From the NCBI RefSeq assembly GCF_037126285.1, contig NZ_CP147012.1, positions 2,750,001 through 2,814,000 on the forward strand: a stretch of DNA of 64,000 bases. The letters run 5' to 3'. This DNA comes from Bernardetia sp. MNP-M8. Lineage in GTDB: Bacteria > Bacteroidota > Bacteroidia > Cytophagales > Bernardetiaceae. Below, piece by piece: positions 23,921 to 32,336 of this stretch (the stretch's first letter is position 1; each line of letters begins with the position of its first letter). The notes beneath the pieces are model-generated. The model worked only from the letters and a program-made list of their open reading frames with translations. It was not told the origin of the DNA and did no database searches. Made by a program: the position numbers and the translations under genes.

Positions 23921-24378
23921 ATTATTTTTTAGATACAAATGTAGTTTTGATTTATCTTAGAGATAATATCATAGCTAGACAAATTGAGGCAGATTTACAA
24001 ATCTTGCAACCCAAAAATAATTTACTTATCTCAGTAGTAACTTTAGGAGAGTTAAAATCTATTGCAAAGCAAAATAACTAGGGAGAAACAAGATTGAAAA
24101 ACCTAGTGAAAGTATTGGAGGATTTCTTAATTACAGACATTAACACACAAGAAATTATAGACAAATATGCAGAGATAGATGCATATAGTCAAGGAAGGTT
24201 AGCCAACACTCCTACATCTTTTTCATCTAAAAACATGGGCAAAAATGATTTATGGATAGCAGCAACAGCTTCGGTTTATGATATTGAATTGCTTACAACT
24301 GATAAAGATTTCGATCATTTACGAAATAGCTATTTGCCAAAATTACACTATATAGATTTAGCAAAATATAAACCTTAG
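23917..24378 (+). pseudogene. PIN-domain (VapC-like) toxin gene interrupted by an in-frame amber codon
   Basis: The frame starting at 23917 gives MNYFLDTNVVLIYLRD (Asp6), VTLGELKS (Glu45) and then TAG at codon 55 (24079-24081). Reading on in the same frame gives GETRLKNLVKVLEDF, GKNDLWIAA (Asp111) and TTDKDFDHL (Asp129), so all four acidic PIN residues flank the stop. The context AKQNN-stop-GE suggests a lost Trp (TGG to TAG), a single base change. A full product would be 153 residues, a normal VapC length. Either a recently inactivated ribonuclease toxin, or one that is made only if the stop is read through. It overlaps the antitoxin gene by 4 bases. Confidence 0.85.
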
Positions 24379-24403
24379 TTTTTTCAATTAAGTAACACAG
24401 AAA

Positions 24404-25786
24404 ATGACAAAAAAAGCCTCCATAACCTTCGAAGTGCAAAAACTAAAACGAGCTACAAAGCCATTAAAAGAAATTTCTTTTGAGCAGATTAGTAAGCAGT
24501 TTTCAGAAGAAACGATTATTGGTTCTGCTGATGGGAAAGAGTTTGTTAGTTTTGGAACGCACTCTTTTTTGAAGGGAATGCAGGTTGCCTATGCCGAGCA
24601 TCGTCCTTTTGTTTTATCGCCTGATATGATTTGGTTATTGATTTGTCAAGGTTTTTCGAAGCACGTAGAAGTAAATGCTGAAAAACTACGTCATTTATTT
24701 GTAGATTTTGAAGGAAAAAAGGAATTAGTGATTCAGAATGATAATTTATTAATTACAGATAAGACAGAATTAAAAGCAGAATGGGAAAAGTCTATTGATG
24801 AAATGAATGGCGAAGTAGCCAAATACGTAGGAGAGGATTTGATAAATGACTTGACAGCAGATTTTAGCACGACTTCACTAACTGAAAAAATTGTAAGTCA
24901 GATAACCGTTTTGAATGCTTTTCAGCCTTATTTTAAATATGAGTTTTTAACTTTTGTATGTGGGATTCCTCAAATTACCTTAGAGGGAACAGTAGAAGAC
25001 TGGCAAAAAGTAATAGATAAATCTAAAAAACTAGCTACCTATGAATTGGATTGGTGGATAAGTGAATTAATACCTATTCTTGAAGAAATAAGGGAAACTG
25101 TAAAAGGAGGAATCATAAATACAGAGTTTTGGATGAATATGTTCAAACAACATACACTTGAAGAATATGGTAATCCTAGAATATTAGATGGTTGGATTAT
25201 ACGATTTTTTCCTTATTATCAAGATGGATATAAAAAAGATTTATTCGAAATGGGCTTGAATAATATTGATTATTTACCTCCTCAAATTGTCAATGTTCCT
25301 TTTATTCATAGAATAATTTCCCCACGTCATACAGAAGATAGAAAACGAGAATTTCTGGCAGGTTTCTTTGGATTAGAACAGAATGCAACTGATTTTTCTT
25401 TACGTCCTGTAATAGAATGGAGTATTATTCCTCAAAGAGAAAAATTAAGAAAATCATCAGAAAAAGGTGGTCAATGGGCAACTTATGAATATAGAAACAT
25501 TGATGAATTTCCTTTGGAGATATTAGAACTTTCAGAAATTCATCATTTAAAACTTTATTTTAATGGATATATAAAACTTCCTAAAGAATTACGAAATATA
25601 AATATTCATGAAATTTTATTAGACGGTCATGTAGAAGATGAAAGTGAAAAAGACATTTTATATTGTATAGAAAATATTGAACGAGGAGAAATAAATGGCG
25701 TTCGTTTTCAGCCTAATTATTCTGTAGAACCAAACAAAAAAACAAAAAAATCATTCTTATCTAAACTTAAAAACCTCTTTAATTAA
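24404..25786 (+). CDS. DUF4419 family protein
   Basis: 460-residue soluble protein with the DUF4419 layout: FVSFGTHSFLKGMQVAYAEHRPFVLSPDMIWLLICQGFSKHVEVNAEKLRHLFVDFEGKKEL, ADFSTTSLTEKIVSQITVLNAFQPYFKYEFLTFVCGIPQITLEGTVEDW, DWWISELIPILEEI and DGWIIRFFPYY. The family also occurs in fungi and other eukaryotes and has no established function. The last 100 residues (after ISPRH) vary more and end in a basic tail. No clear partner gene. Confidence 0.85.
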   Translation: MTKKASITFEVQKLKRATKPLKEISFEQISKQFSEETIIGSADGKEFVSFGTHSFLKGMQVAYAEHRPFVLSPDMIWLLICQGFSKHVEVNAEKLRHLFVDFEGKKELVIQNDNLLITDKTELKAEWEKSIDEMNGEVAKYVGEDLINDLTADFSTTSLTEKIVSQITVLNAFQPYFKYEFLTFVCGIPQITLEGTVEDWQKVIDKSKKLATYELDWWISELIPILEEIRETVKGGIINTEFWMNMFKQHTLEEYGNPRILDGWIIRFFPYYQDGYKKDLFEMGLNNIDYLPPQIVNVPFIHRIISPRHTEDRKREFLAGFFGLEQNATDFSLRPVIEWSIIPQREKLRKSSEKGGQWATYEYRNIDEFPLEILELSEIHHLKLYFNGYIKLPKELRNINIHEILLDGHVEDESEKDILYCIENIERGEINGVRFQPNYSVEPNKKTKKSFLSKLKNLFN

Positions 25787-25865
25787 GAAAAATATTTCGT
25801 ATTCATTCTGCCTTTCATCATAAGAATCATATAAATCACTCGCTAATCAGTTACAGTATTTCAAA

Positions 25866-26528
25866 ATGAATCAAAAAGGAACATATATCGGAATTACAGT
25901 TATTACGCTTTGGCTTCTTAGTCTTGGCTTTTTGCTGAGTGGCTATGAAATAAACTGGTATAATCCTCTTACTTATCTGTTTTTTCTTGTTCAAACTCAT
26001 CTTTATACAGGGATTTTCATTACAGCACACGATGCAATGCACCACACTGTTTCGAAAAACACAAAAGTAAATAATATCATCGGAACGATTGCAACAGGAC
26101 TTTTTGCCTTCAATTATTACCCAAGGTTACTCAAAAAACACCACGAGCATCATCGTTTTGTAGCAACAGACAAAGACCCTGATTTTCATCACGGAAACTT
26201 TTGGATTTGGTATTTTAATTTTGCCAAAAACTACATTACCATTATTCAGATTGTTTTGATGGCGATTACGTATAATGTTTTGAAACTCATTTTTCCGATA
26301 GAAAATGTTATTTTTTATTGGATGATTCCTTCTGTTGTGGCTACGTTTCAGCTTTTTTATTTTGGGACATATTTACCTCACAGACACGCACCTGACAACA
26401 AACACCATTCAAGAAGTCAGAAAAAAAATCATATTTGGGCATTTATTTCGTGTTACTTTTTTGGTTATCACTACGAACATCATGACAGTCCGAATACGCC
26501 TTGGTGGAGATTGTATCAAAAGAAATAA
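25866..26528 (+). CDS. crtW: CrtW-type beta-carotene ketolase
   Basis: 220-residue membrane di-iron oxygenase of the fatty-acid-hydroxylase/CrtW class. The histidine boxes are HDAMHH (55-60), HHEHH (92-96) and YHYEHH (201-206), with the CrtW-specific PHR near 171 and the ending SPNTPWWRLY. About four membrane helices. It would introduce a keto group at C4 of a beta-ionone ring. In Cytophagales the 4-keto carotenoid flexixanthin needs such a step, which makes that pigment a reasonable product here. No other carotenoid gene is in the window. Confidence 0.82.
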   Translation: MNQKGTYIGITVITLWLLSLGFLLSGYEINWYNPLTYLFFLVQTHLYTGIFITAHDAMHHTVSKNTKVNNIIGTIATGLFAFNYYPRLLKKHHEHHRFVATDKDPDFHHGNFWIWYFNFAKNYITIIQIVLMAITYNVLKLIFPIENVIFYWMIPSVVATFQLFYFGTYLPHRHAPDNKHHSRSQKKNHIWAFISCYFFGYHYEHHDSPNTPWWRLYQKK

Positions 26529-26655
26529 ATTTAGTTGAGAAAAAAATCCATTAAAATCTTTTAAAAAATAATTTTCTCATATCTTATCCCAAAAAATAAC
26601 CGTATCTTAACTATCACATTTTACTTCTTTACGTTTTCTAAAAAATACTATAGTT

Positions 26656-27087
26656 ATGGGTTTAAAAAAACAATTTTTCAAAGTTGCTTCTGCAATTACT
26701 GGAGGCATTTCTTCTTTTCTTAGTGTTGCGTTAGTATCTGAACTTATCGCTACAGGCGATATTGAGTTAATTATAGGTGTATTGAGTGCTGGAGGTGTTG
26801 CTACGGCTGCTAGTTTCAATACTGTTCGTCTTCATAAACAACAGAAAAAAGAACTTTTTCAGAAGAAACAATTAGATATTTTATACTTGGCTGTTCAGCA
26901 TAACGGACAACTCACACCAACACAAGTTGCACTACAAACCAACACACCGATTGATGAAACAAAAGAAATTTTGGATTCTCTTTCTGATGCTGGAGTAATG
27001 GAATTACAAGTTTCGCATAGAGGAAATTTAGTTTATACACTAATTGATGAAGTGTATTTGCAAGATTATATGGAGAAAATTGGATAA
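26656..27087 (+). CDS. Membrane-anchored winged-helix-like hypothetical protein
   Basis: 143 residues. Residues 10-55 contain one or two hydrophobic, Gly/Ala-rich segments (ASAITGGISSFLSVALVSELIATG and ELIIGVLSAGGVATAAS). The second half (about 70-140) looks like a winged helix: LDILYLAVQHNGQLTPTQVALQTNTPIDETKEILDSLSDAGVMELQVSHRGNLVYTL. It may be a membrane-tethered DNA-binding or signalling protein. No named family is assigned. It converges on the topoisomerase gene with a 20-base gap. Confidence 0.6.
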   Translation: MGLKKQFFKVASAITGGISSFLSVALVSELIATGDIELIIGVLSAGGVATAASFNTVRLHKQQKKELFQKKQLDILYLAVQHNGQLTPTQVALQTNTPIDETKEILDSLSDAGVMELQVSHRGNLVYTLIDEVYLQDYMEKIG

Positions 27088-27107
27088 ACATAAGAGGAGA
27101 TTCAATT

Positions 27108-28268
27108 TTATAATAATTCCTCATATGTCTTCTGTGCTGCTTTTTCCAAAATAGCTAAAAGCTGTAATTCATATTTAGAATATTCATCTAAAAAACTAGA
27201 AAAAGACTTTGCAAACTCTGTTTTTTCTTTTCCTTTTTCCTCCAAGAATACTTCTGTTTGTTGTTCTATTTCTTCAGTAGATTTTGTCAAAACTTCACTC
27301 AATACTTCTGGATGAATATAATAATTTCTACAAATCGAAACCGTATTTCCTAGTTTCTGAGCCACTTTTCTAACCAAAACAGTTTCTAGTTTTTTACGTG
27401 GATTGAGTTCTAATTCCTTTTTTGCTTCTTCAAAAAGCTCTAAAGTCAGAACACTTCCTCCCCAAGTACGGAAAGTTTTGGCAGTAAAATGATGTTCCAT
27501 GGTTTTTTCTAAATATTCGTTTACATCATGAGAATTGATTCTATACCATTTTTTATCTGTGTCTTTATATCTAAAAAGTTCTTGTCCTGAGAGTGCAGCA
27601 CATTCTTTTAGTTTTTTGATGAGCGATTTGTTTGAAAGACTTACTGTTCTTGTTTTGTTACTTTTAGCTTTGTAGCAAAGTGAAATTTTATTTCTTGCTT
27701 CTTCATCAATCTTTATATGTTTTCTGCGAAGAGTTGTCAGTCCGTATGTTTTATTTGAATTGAGGTAACGGTCGCTACCAATTCTGAGCAAACCTTCCTG
27801 CATAAGTTCGATAGCCAAAGCCACCACTTTTTCTTTTGTCCAACTTCTTTTACGAAGATCTTTTTTAATAGCTTTTCGCAGCGATGGAAGTGCGTACCCA
27901 AATTCTTGTAGCTTCAAAAACTTTGTTTTGTTTCTATATTCATTCCAATCTGGATGGTAAATAGACTGTTTTCTGTTGCGTTCGTCTCTCCCAACAGCTT
28001 GAAGATGTCCATTCTTGTTTCTACAAATCCAAACCTGTTTCCATGCTGGAGGAATTCCTAATTTTTCTATTCTTTCTAATTTTTGTTTATTTTTTATAGG
28101 TTTTCCTCTTGTACTTAGATAAACAAATTTTTCTCCTTTCTTTTTGCGTGAATAGCCTTGTTCTGTATCAGAAGAAGAGTATAAATGAGGAGGGTTTTTA
28201 GGATAAACATGATTTCCCACCACCATGATAGGAACATGATTTTGTTGAGAGCTAGAAGAAATAGGCAT
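27108..28268 (-). CDS. DNA topoisomerase IB
   Basis: 386-residue poxvirus-type topoisomerase IB that relaxes supercoils through a 3'-phosphotyrosyl intermediate. Visible: GIPPAWKQVWICRNKNGHLQAVGRDERNRKQSIYHPDW, the catalytic Arg in RIGSDRYL, KTYGLTTLRRKH, TAKTFRTWGG with the second Arg and the active-site Tyr (about 317) in CRNYYIHPEVL. The C-terminal 60 residues form an extra helical tail. Two ATGs are possible (28268 or 28226); the first adds a polar leader. Confidence 0.93.
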   Translation of the reverse strand: MPISSSSQQNHVPIMVVGNHVYPKNPPHLYSSSDTEQGYSRKKKGEKFVYLSTRGKPIKNKQKLERIEKLGIPPAWKQVWICRNKNGHLQAVGRDERNRKQSIYHPDWNEYRNKTKFLKLQEFGYALPSLRKAIKKDLRKRSWTKEKVVALAIELMQEGLLRIGSDRYLNSNKTYGLTTLRRKHIKIDEEARNKISLCYKAKSNKTRTVSLSNKSLIKKLKECAALSGQELFRYKDTDKKWYRINSHDVNEYLEKTMEHHFTAKTFRTWGGSVLTLELFEEAKKELELNPRKKLETVLVRKVAQKLGNTVSICRNYYIHPEVLSEVLTKSTEEIEQQTEVFLEEKGKEKTEFAKSFSSFLDEYSKYELQLLAILEKAAQKTYEELL

Positions 28269-28392
28269 AATAAAAAGTTTAAAAAGTGGATTTATTAAAA
28301 AATCTTGTGATTGAATAACTTACTTTTTAGGTAAAATGTTAGCCATAAGTAAAACATAAATTTATATTGAAATAACATAGAACAGAACCATT

Positions 28393-28419
28393 GAGATTAA
28401 TTTATTAATCTCTTTTTTT
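28393..28419 (+). terminator. Orphan terminator, plus strand
   Basis: Perfect 9-bp stem GAGATTAAT / ATTAATCTC (two-base loop) followed by TTTTTTT. It lies in the divergent gap 28269-28597 with no plus-strand gene upstream, so it would end an unannotated short transcript. Otherwise the gap holds only AT-rich sequence and the -7 box at 28527. Confidence 0.55.
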
Positions 28420-28526
28420 GCATAAAAATAAGAATGAATACGTAGTTACAAGTATATTAAATTTGGGTAAATTAAAAAAACTTAAAAAAATATTCGGCTT
28501 GCATCACTTTTTTTAAAATATATTTT

Positions 28527-28534
28527 TATATTTG
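28527..28534 (+). promoter_or_regulatory. Candidate -7 box for the subtilase gene
   Basis: TATATTTG, perfect TAnnTTTG, 64 bases upstream of the start. A TTG lies 25 bases before it, farther than the usual 19-21. Confidence 0.45.
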
Positions 28535-28597
28535 CTCTTAGAATCAGTCAATTAACTTTTTTTGACTTAACACACAAATATAAATACCTTTTACAAA

Positions 28598-30184
28598 ATG
28601 AAAACTTACCTTTTTAATTCGAAGTCGATTGTCCGACGTTATTCTCCTTTAGCTGTAGCAGCGTTTATGATGTTCTCTTGTCAGAATGAATCTGAAATTA
28701 TTGTAGAACAAACCATTGAACATGCTACTATTGACCGTTCTGATTTAGATAATCACATTTGGCAAACTGTTAAAAAAGAAGGCTCTTTTGATTGGCACAC
28801 ACAGTCAGAACAAATTATTTGGAATGCTCTTTCTAAATCTGATGGAGTTTTGTCAGTAGGTTTTAAGCCTAAAAGTCAAAATAAAGATATTCGTACTATT
28901 ATTGATAAAATAGATATTGCTACTGGCGAATGGAATGATGCTAAAAATTATGTTTTGGATATGATTTTTGAATCAGAAAGAAAATTAAATCCAGATTTGA
29001 AGCGTGAAGAATTAATTGCTTTTCAAGAAAATACACTTCCTGTATTGGATGTTGTTATCAAAAATCCGACTACATTAGCTCTTCTTCGTAATTCTGAATT
29101 TGTTCGTTATGCTGAACCAATGGGCTACGAACCAAACATAAGTAAAGGTCAGCAGCTCAATAAAGAACTTTCTAGTAGTGGTTGTGGAGGAAGCAACCCA
29201 GAAAATGGATTAGTAAATGGAGTCGATTATACTACTTTCTCTCCAAATTCAAAGGCTTCTTGGAATCATCCTTTTCATAATGTTTCACAGGCTTGGAATA
29301 CAGCTTCTGGAAGTGGAATTACAGCTATGATTATTGATACAGGTTCTAGTTTTGCACAAAATAATTATGGAAGTGGACTCAATCAAGGACTTTCACAAGG
29401 CAGAACAATAGAAAAATTAGTAACACTTCCTCGTGATACATTTTGGGGAATTCCGATTGGAAGTGCGGAAACTCCAGATGATGGATGTGGACACGGAACT
29501 GCAATGACAGGCGTTTTGGGTGGTTCTCGTGGTACAGATGGAAGTGCAGCAGGAATTGCTTACAATGCAAATTTGGTTACAGTTCGTGCAGCAGAAGATG
29601 TATTGATTGAAGGTTCTAGAGAATCAAAAGGTGTTTCTGATGCCTACGTAATTGCTGGTAATCGTTCAGATATTCGTGTTACGAGTATGTCTTTGGGCAG
29701 AATTACAAATAGTTCTCAAATTGCTGATGCTGTTCGTTATGCGTATAATAGAAATGTATTAATTTTCTGTGCTGCTGGAACTTCATTTGGTTGGTCTTCA
29801 GGTTGGTTTGGTGTTATTTTTCCTGCGACAATGAGCGAAACGGTAGCTGTAACAGGTGTAAAAGACAATATGCAACGTTGTGATGCATGTCATGACGGCT
29901 CGGCAGTTGATTTTGTAGTGGTAATGGAAAAGGCTTCAAATGGTCGTCATCCTCTTACGCTGGCTATGTCGGGTGATGTTCCTGCAACAGTTGGAGGTTC
30001 GTCTGTTGCAACGGCTCAAACGGCTGGAATGGCAGCTTTAGTTTGGTCGGCAAACAAAAGTCTTACAAGAAATCAAGTACTTAACAAACTCAAAGTTTCG
30101 GCAAGTTATTATCCAAATCGTAACTCAAACTTCGGTTGGGGAAAAATTAATTTGCAAAATGCTTTGACTGCATCAGCAAACTAA
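28598..30184 (+). CDS. Subtilisin-like (S8) serine protease lipoprotein
   Basis: 528 residues. An SPII signal ends at Cys28 (MMFSC), so the protein is a lipoprotein of the envelope. A pro-region (about 40-180) precedes the peptidase domain. Catalytic triad: Asp247 in TAMIIDTGS, His299 in GCGHGTAMTG and Ser469 in GGSSVATAQTAGMAAL. The oxyanion position reads FCAAGT rather than the common AAGN, so an Asn is not seen there. The inserted pairs of Cys (SSGCGGSN and RCDACHD) may form disulfides. It has its own -7 box and terminator, so is a single-gene unit. Confidence 0.88.
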   Translation: MKTYLFNSKSIVRRYSPLAVAAFMMFSCQNESEIIVEQTIEHATIDRSDLDNHIWQTVKKEGSFDWHTQSEQIIWNALSKSDGVLSVGFKPKSQNKDIRTIIDKIDIATGEWNDAKNYVLDMIFESERKLNPDLKREELIAFQENTLPVLDVVIKNPTTLALLRNSEFVRYAEPMGYEPNISKGQQLNKELSSSGCGGSNPENGLVNGVDYTTFSPNSKASWNHPFHNVSQAWNTASGSGITAMIIDTGSSFAQNNYGSGLNQGLSQGRTIEKLVTLPRDTFWGIPIGSAETPDDGCGHGTAMTGVLGGSRGTDGSAAGIAYNANLVTVRAAEDVLIEGSRESKGVSDAYVIAGNRSDIRVTSMSLGRITNSSQIADAVRYAYNRNVLIFCAAGTSFGWSSGWFGVIFPATMSETVAVTGVKDNMQRCDACHDGSAVDFVVVMEKASNGRHPLTLAMSGDVPATVGGSSVATAQTAGMAALVWSANKSLTRNQVLNKLKVSASYYPNRNSNFGWGKINLQNALTASAN

Positions 30185-30304
30185 GAAATAATTACGAATT
30201 AAAAATTACGAATTACGATTTTAATTTATTGTCAATTAATTAACAAGTTGAAAGTAGTCGTTTATTCAATTTTTATTCCTAAATATAGAATTTGTTAGTA
30301 GTTG

Positions 30305-30356
30305 AAACCTCCTCAAAAGAATGCTTTATGGTTCTTTTGAAGAGGTTTTTTATTTT
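30305..30356 (+). terminator. Terminator of the subtilase gene
   Basis: Long stem AAACCTCCTCAAAAGAA / TTCTTTTGAAGAGGTTT (one mismatch) with a 10-base loop, then TTTATTTT. The DNA before it (30188-30225) holds tandem ATTACGAATTA words. Confidence 0.85.
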
Positions 30357-30385
30357 GAGCTAAATGTCAGTTAAATCATAAACTC

Positions 30386-30439
30386 TTTGTATGTTTAATT
30401 TGTTTGTATGTTATTTGAATATTTATTATATTTACATAC
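30386..30439 (+). promoter_or_regulatory. Candidate autoregulatory operator of the AbiE-like operon
   Basis: Direct repeat TTTGTATGTT at 30386-30395 and 30403-30412 (17-base period) and an inverted ACATAC at 30434-30439 just before the ATG. Type IV antitoxins of the AbiEi class bind repeats near their promoter, so this is a reasonable operator. TATATTTA at 30427 is a near-match to a -7 box. Confidence 0.4.
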
Positions 30440-30440
30440 T

Positions 30441-31454
30441 ATGAATGAAGACCTTTTACATTTGGCTATCGAAAATCTTGGTAAAAATTTATCTATTGAT
30501 ATCAAGTATGAAATTGAATATGAGTTTTTGCAAAAAGATAATTATCAGATTGATGGAAAATTATTATTCTTAAATGAAATGCCGTTTAAAGAGTTTTCTA
30601 TTGAAATGAAAAATAATTTGAGCCTTTCTGTTTTATCTAATTTGATAAAATTAAATGTGAAAATAAACAATTTATTAGTTGTTTCCGACTACATTTCAAA
30701 ACCACTAAAGGAAAAGTTAAGAGACAAAAATATTTCTTATCTTGATGCAGCAGGGAATTTTTATCTAAAAAAAGGAAACATATTTATTTATATAGAAACT
30801 AATAAAACAAGTAAAAATAATTTTAAGAAAACAAATCGTGCCTTTTCTCCAGCAGGGTTAAAGGTAATTTATAGCTTTCTTACTATTCCAAATTTGCTCA
30901 CAAAATCATACAGAGATATAGCAGAACAATCTACCGTTTCGATACATACAGTAGGAAAAGTAATTAAAGAATTGTTGAGAGATGGTTATATTGTGAAAGC
31001 AGATGAAAATAATTATGTAATTAGAGATAAAGAACGGTTATTTCAAGATTGGGTAACACTTTTTAATAAAGTTCTTAGACCAAAGTTAAAACAAAGAAAA
31101 TATCAAAGTCTTAAGAAGAATCAAGAATTATTTACTTCTCTAAAAGAAAATAGCGAAAATGATAGTATAGCAGGCGAGTTAGCAGCACAAATTCTGACAA
31201 ATTATTTAATTGCTGAAAACGTTTGTTTATATACAGAAAAATCTTTTTTAGAAATATCCAAACAAAATAAACTTATTCCTTCTGAAAATGGTACTGTTAC
31301 ACTTATTGAAAAATTTTGGAAAACTCAAGAATCAAATAATCAAATTAGAGTAAATCCCATCTTAGTTTATACTGATTTATTAGATAATCCTACTCCTAGA
31401 AATATAGAAACTGCTCAATTAATATTTAAAAATTATGTCAAAACTACTTTATAA
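30441..31454 (+). CDS. AbiEi-like antitoxin (type IV toxin-antitoxin)
   Basis: 337-residue protein. A central winged helix (FSPAGLKVIYSFLTIPNLLTKSYRDIAEQSTVSIHTVGKVIKELLRDGYIV, about 140-190) follows an N-terminal nuclease-like beta domain (LLVVSDYISKPLKEKLRDKNISYLDAAGNFYLKKGNIFIYIE). The following nucleotidyltransferase gene overlaps by 20 bases. This is the organisation of the AbiE antitoxin-toxin pairs that give phage abortive infection. ATG 30441 is preferred because the upstream ATG 30408 lies within the operator repeats, but both are possible. Confidence 0.75.
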   Translation: MNEDLLHLAIENLGKNLSIDIKYEIEYEFLQKDNYQIDGKLLFLNEMPFKEFSIEMKNNLSLSVLSNLIKLNVKINNLLVVSDYISKPLKEKLRDKNISYLDAAGNFYLKKGNIFIYIETNKTSKNNFKKTNRAFSPAGLKVIYSFLTIPNLLTKSYRDIAEQSTVSIHTVGKVIKELLRDGYIVKADENNYVIRDKERLFQDWVTLFNKVLRPKLKQRKYQSLKKNQELFTSLKENSENDSIAGELAAQILTNYLIAENVCLYTEKSFLEISKQNKLIPSENGTVTLIEKFWKTQESNNQIRVNPILVYTDLLDNPTPRNIETAQLIFKNYVKTTL

Positions 31455-32301
31455 TGCGCTGCAAGTTCCTTCTTTGAAAGAAGTAGTAAATGACTTAAGA
31501 GAAGTCTGTGAAAAATTAGAGATTGATTTTTTTGGAATAGGTGCATTGGCAAGAAATATTTGGTATTTAGATAATGAAAAAGAAGCTAGAGGAACAGGAG
31601 ATGTAGATTTTGCAGTTTATGTAAAAGATGAAAAAACCTACCAAAATTTGAAACAAGAATTAATAAAAAATTATAATTATATAGAATCAAACTCAAATTC
31701 ATACTGTCTTATTTCACCTCGTAAAACCCAATTAGACTTACTTCCTTTTGGAGAAATTGAGAATGATGATAGGGTACAAATAGAAGGTCAAGGACTCACA
31801 ATTCTTAATTTATATGGTTTTTTAGAAACTTATCAACTTGGAATAAGTGAATTTGAGATAGAAAATGAGAAATTAAAAGTTTGTTTACCACCTGCTATCA
31901 TTTTATTAAAGTTAATTGCTTTTGATGATAGACCTGAAAAAAGAATTAAGGATGCTGAAGATATAAACTCTATTTTGCTTCATTATCCATGGATGGAAGA
32001 GAGTTTGATTTGGGATGAATATTATTATTTATACTCAAAAGAAGGAGAAGAACTAGATAAAGAACATGACCAAGTGGCAACAGAAGTATTAGGATATGAA
32101 ATAGCAAAAATTAGTATAAAAAATGATAAACTCACTAAAAGAATAATAAGCATTTTAGATAAAGCTATTTCTAAGCAGTCAAGACTTGCAATTAATATGA
32201 TAGAAAATTCAATGAAAGAAACAGAACAAGAAAAAATTACTTTATTAACTTACTTAAAAGAAGGAGTAGAAGCAGGAATCAAGAAATATAAAGTCAAATA
32301 A
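31435..32301 (+). CDS. AbiEii-like nucleotidyltransferase toxin
   Basis: 288 residues with a DNA polymerase beta-type nucleotidyltransferase core: LEIDFFGIGALARNIWYLDNEKEARGTGDVDFAVYVKD (helix and Gly-x-Asp-x-Asp metal motif), followed by QLDLLPFGEIE as third acidic strand. AbiEii/AbiGii toxins use this fold to nucleotidylate targets such as tRNA. The 20-base overlap with the AbiEi-like gene shows translational coupling. It converges on ftsI with a 35-base gap. Toxicity is inferred from the family; the target here is unknown. Confidence 0.75.
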   Translation: MSKLLYNALQVPSLKEVVNDLREVCEKLEIDFFGIGALARNIWYLDNEKEARGTGDVDFAVYVKDEKTYQNLKQELIKNYNYIESNSNSYCLISPRKTQLDLLPFGEIENDDRVQIEGQGLTILNLYGFLETYQLGISEFEIENEKLKVCLPPAIILLKLIAFDDRPEKRIKDAEDINSILLHYPWMEESLIWDEYYYLYSKEGEELDKEHDQVATEVLGYEIAKISIKNDKLTKRIISILDKAISKQSRLAINMIENSMKETEQEKITLLTYLKEGVEAGIKKYKVK

Positions 32302-32336
32302 TATAATTTTTCATTCCATTCTCCATTTCCCCAAAA

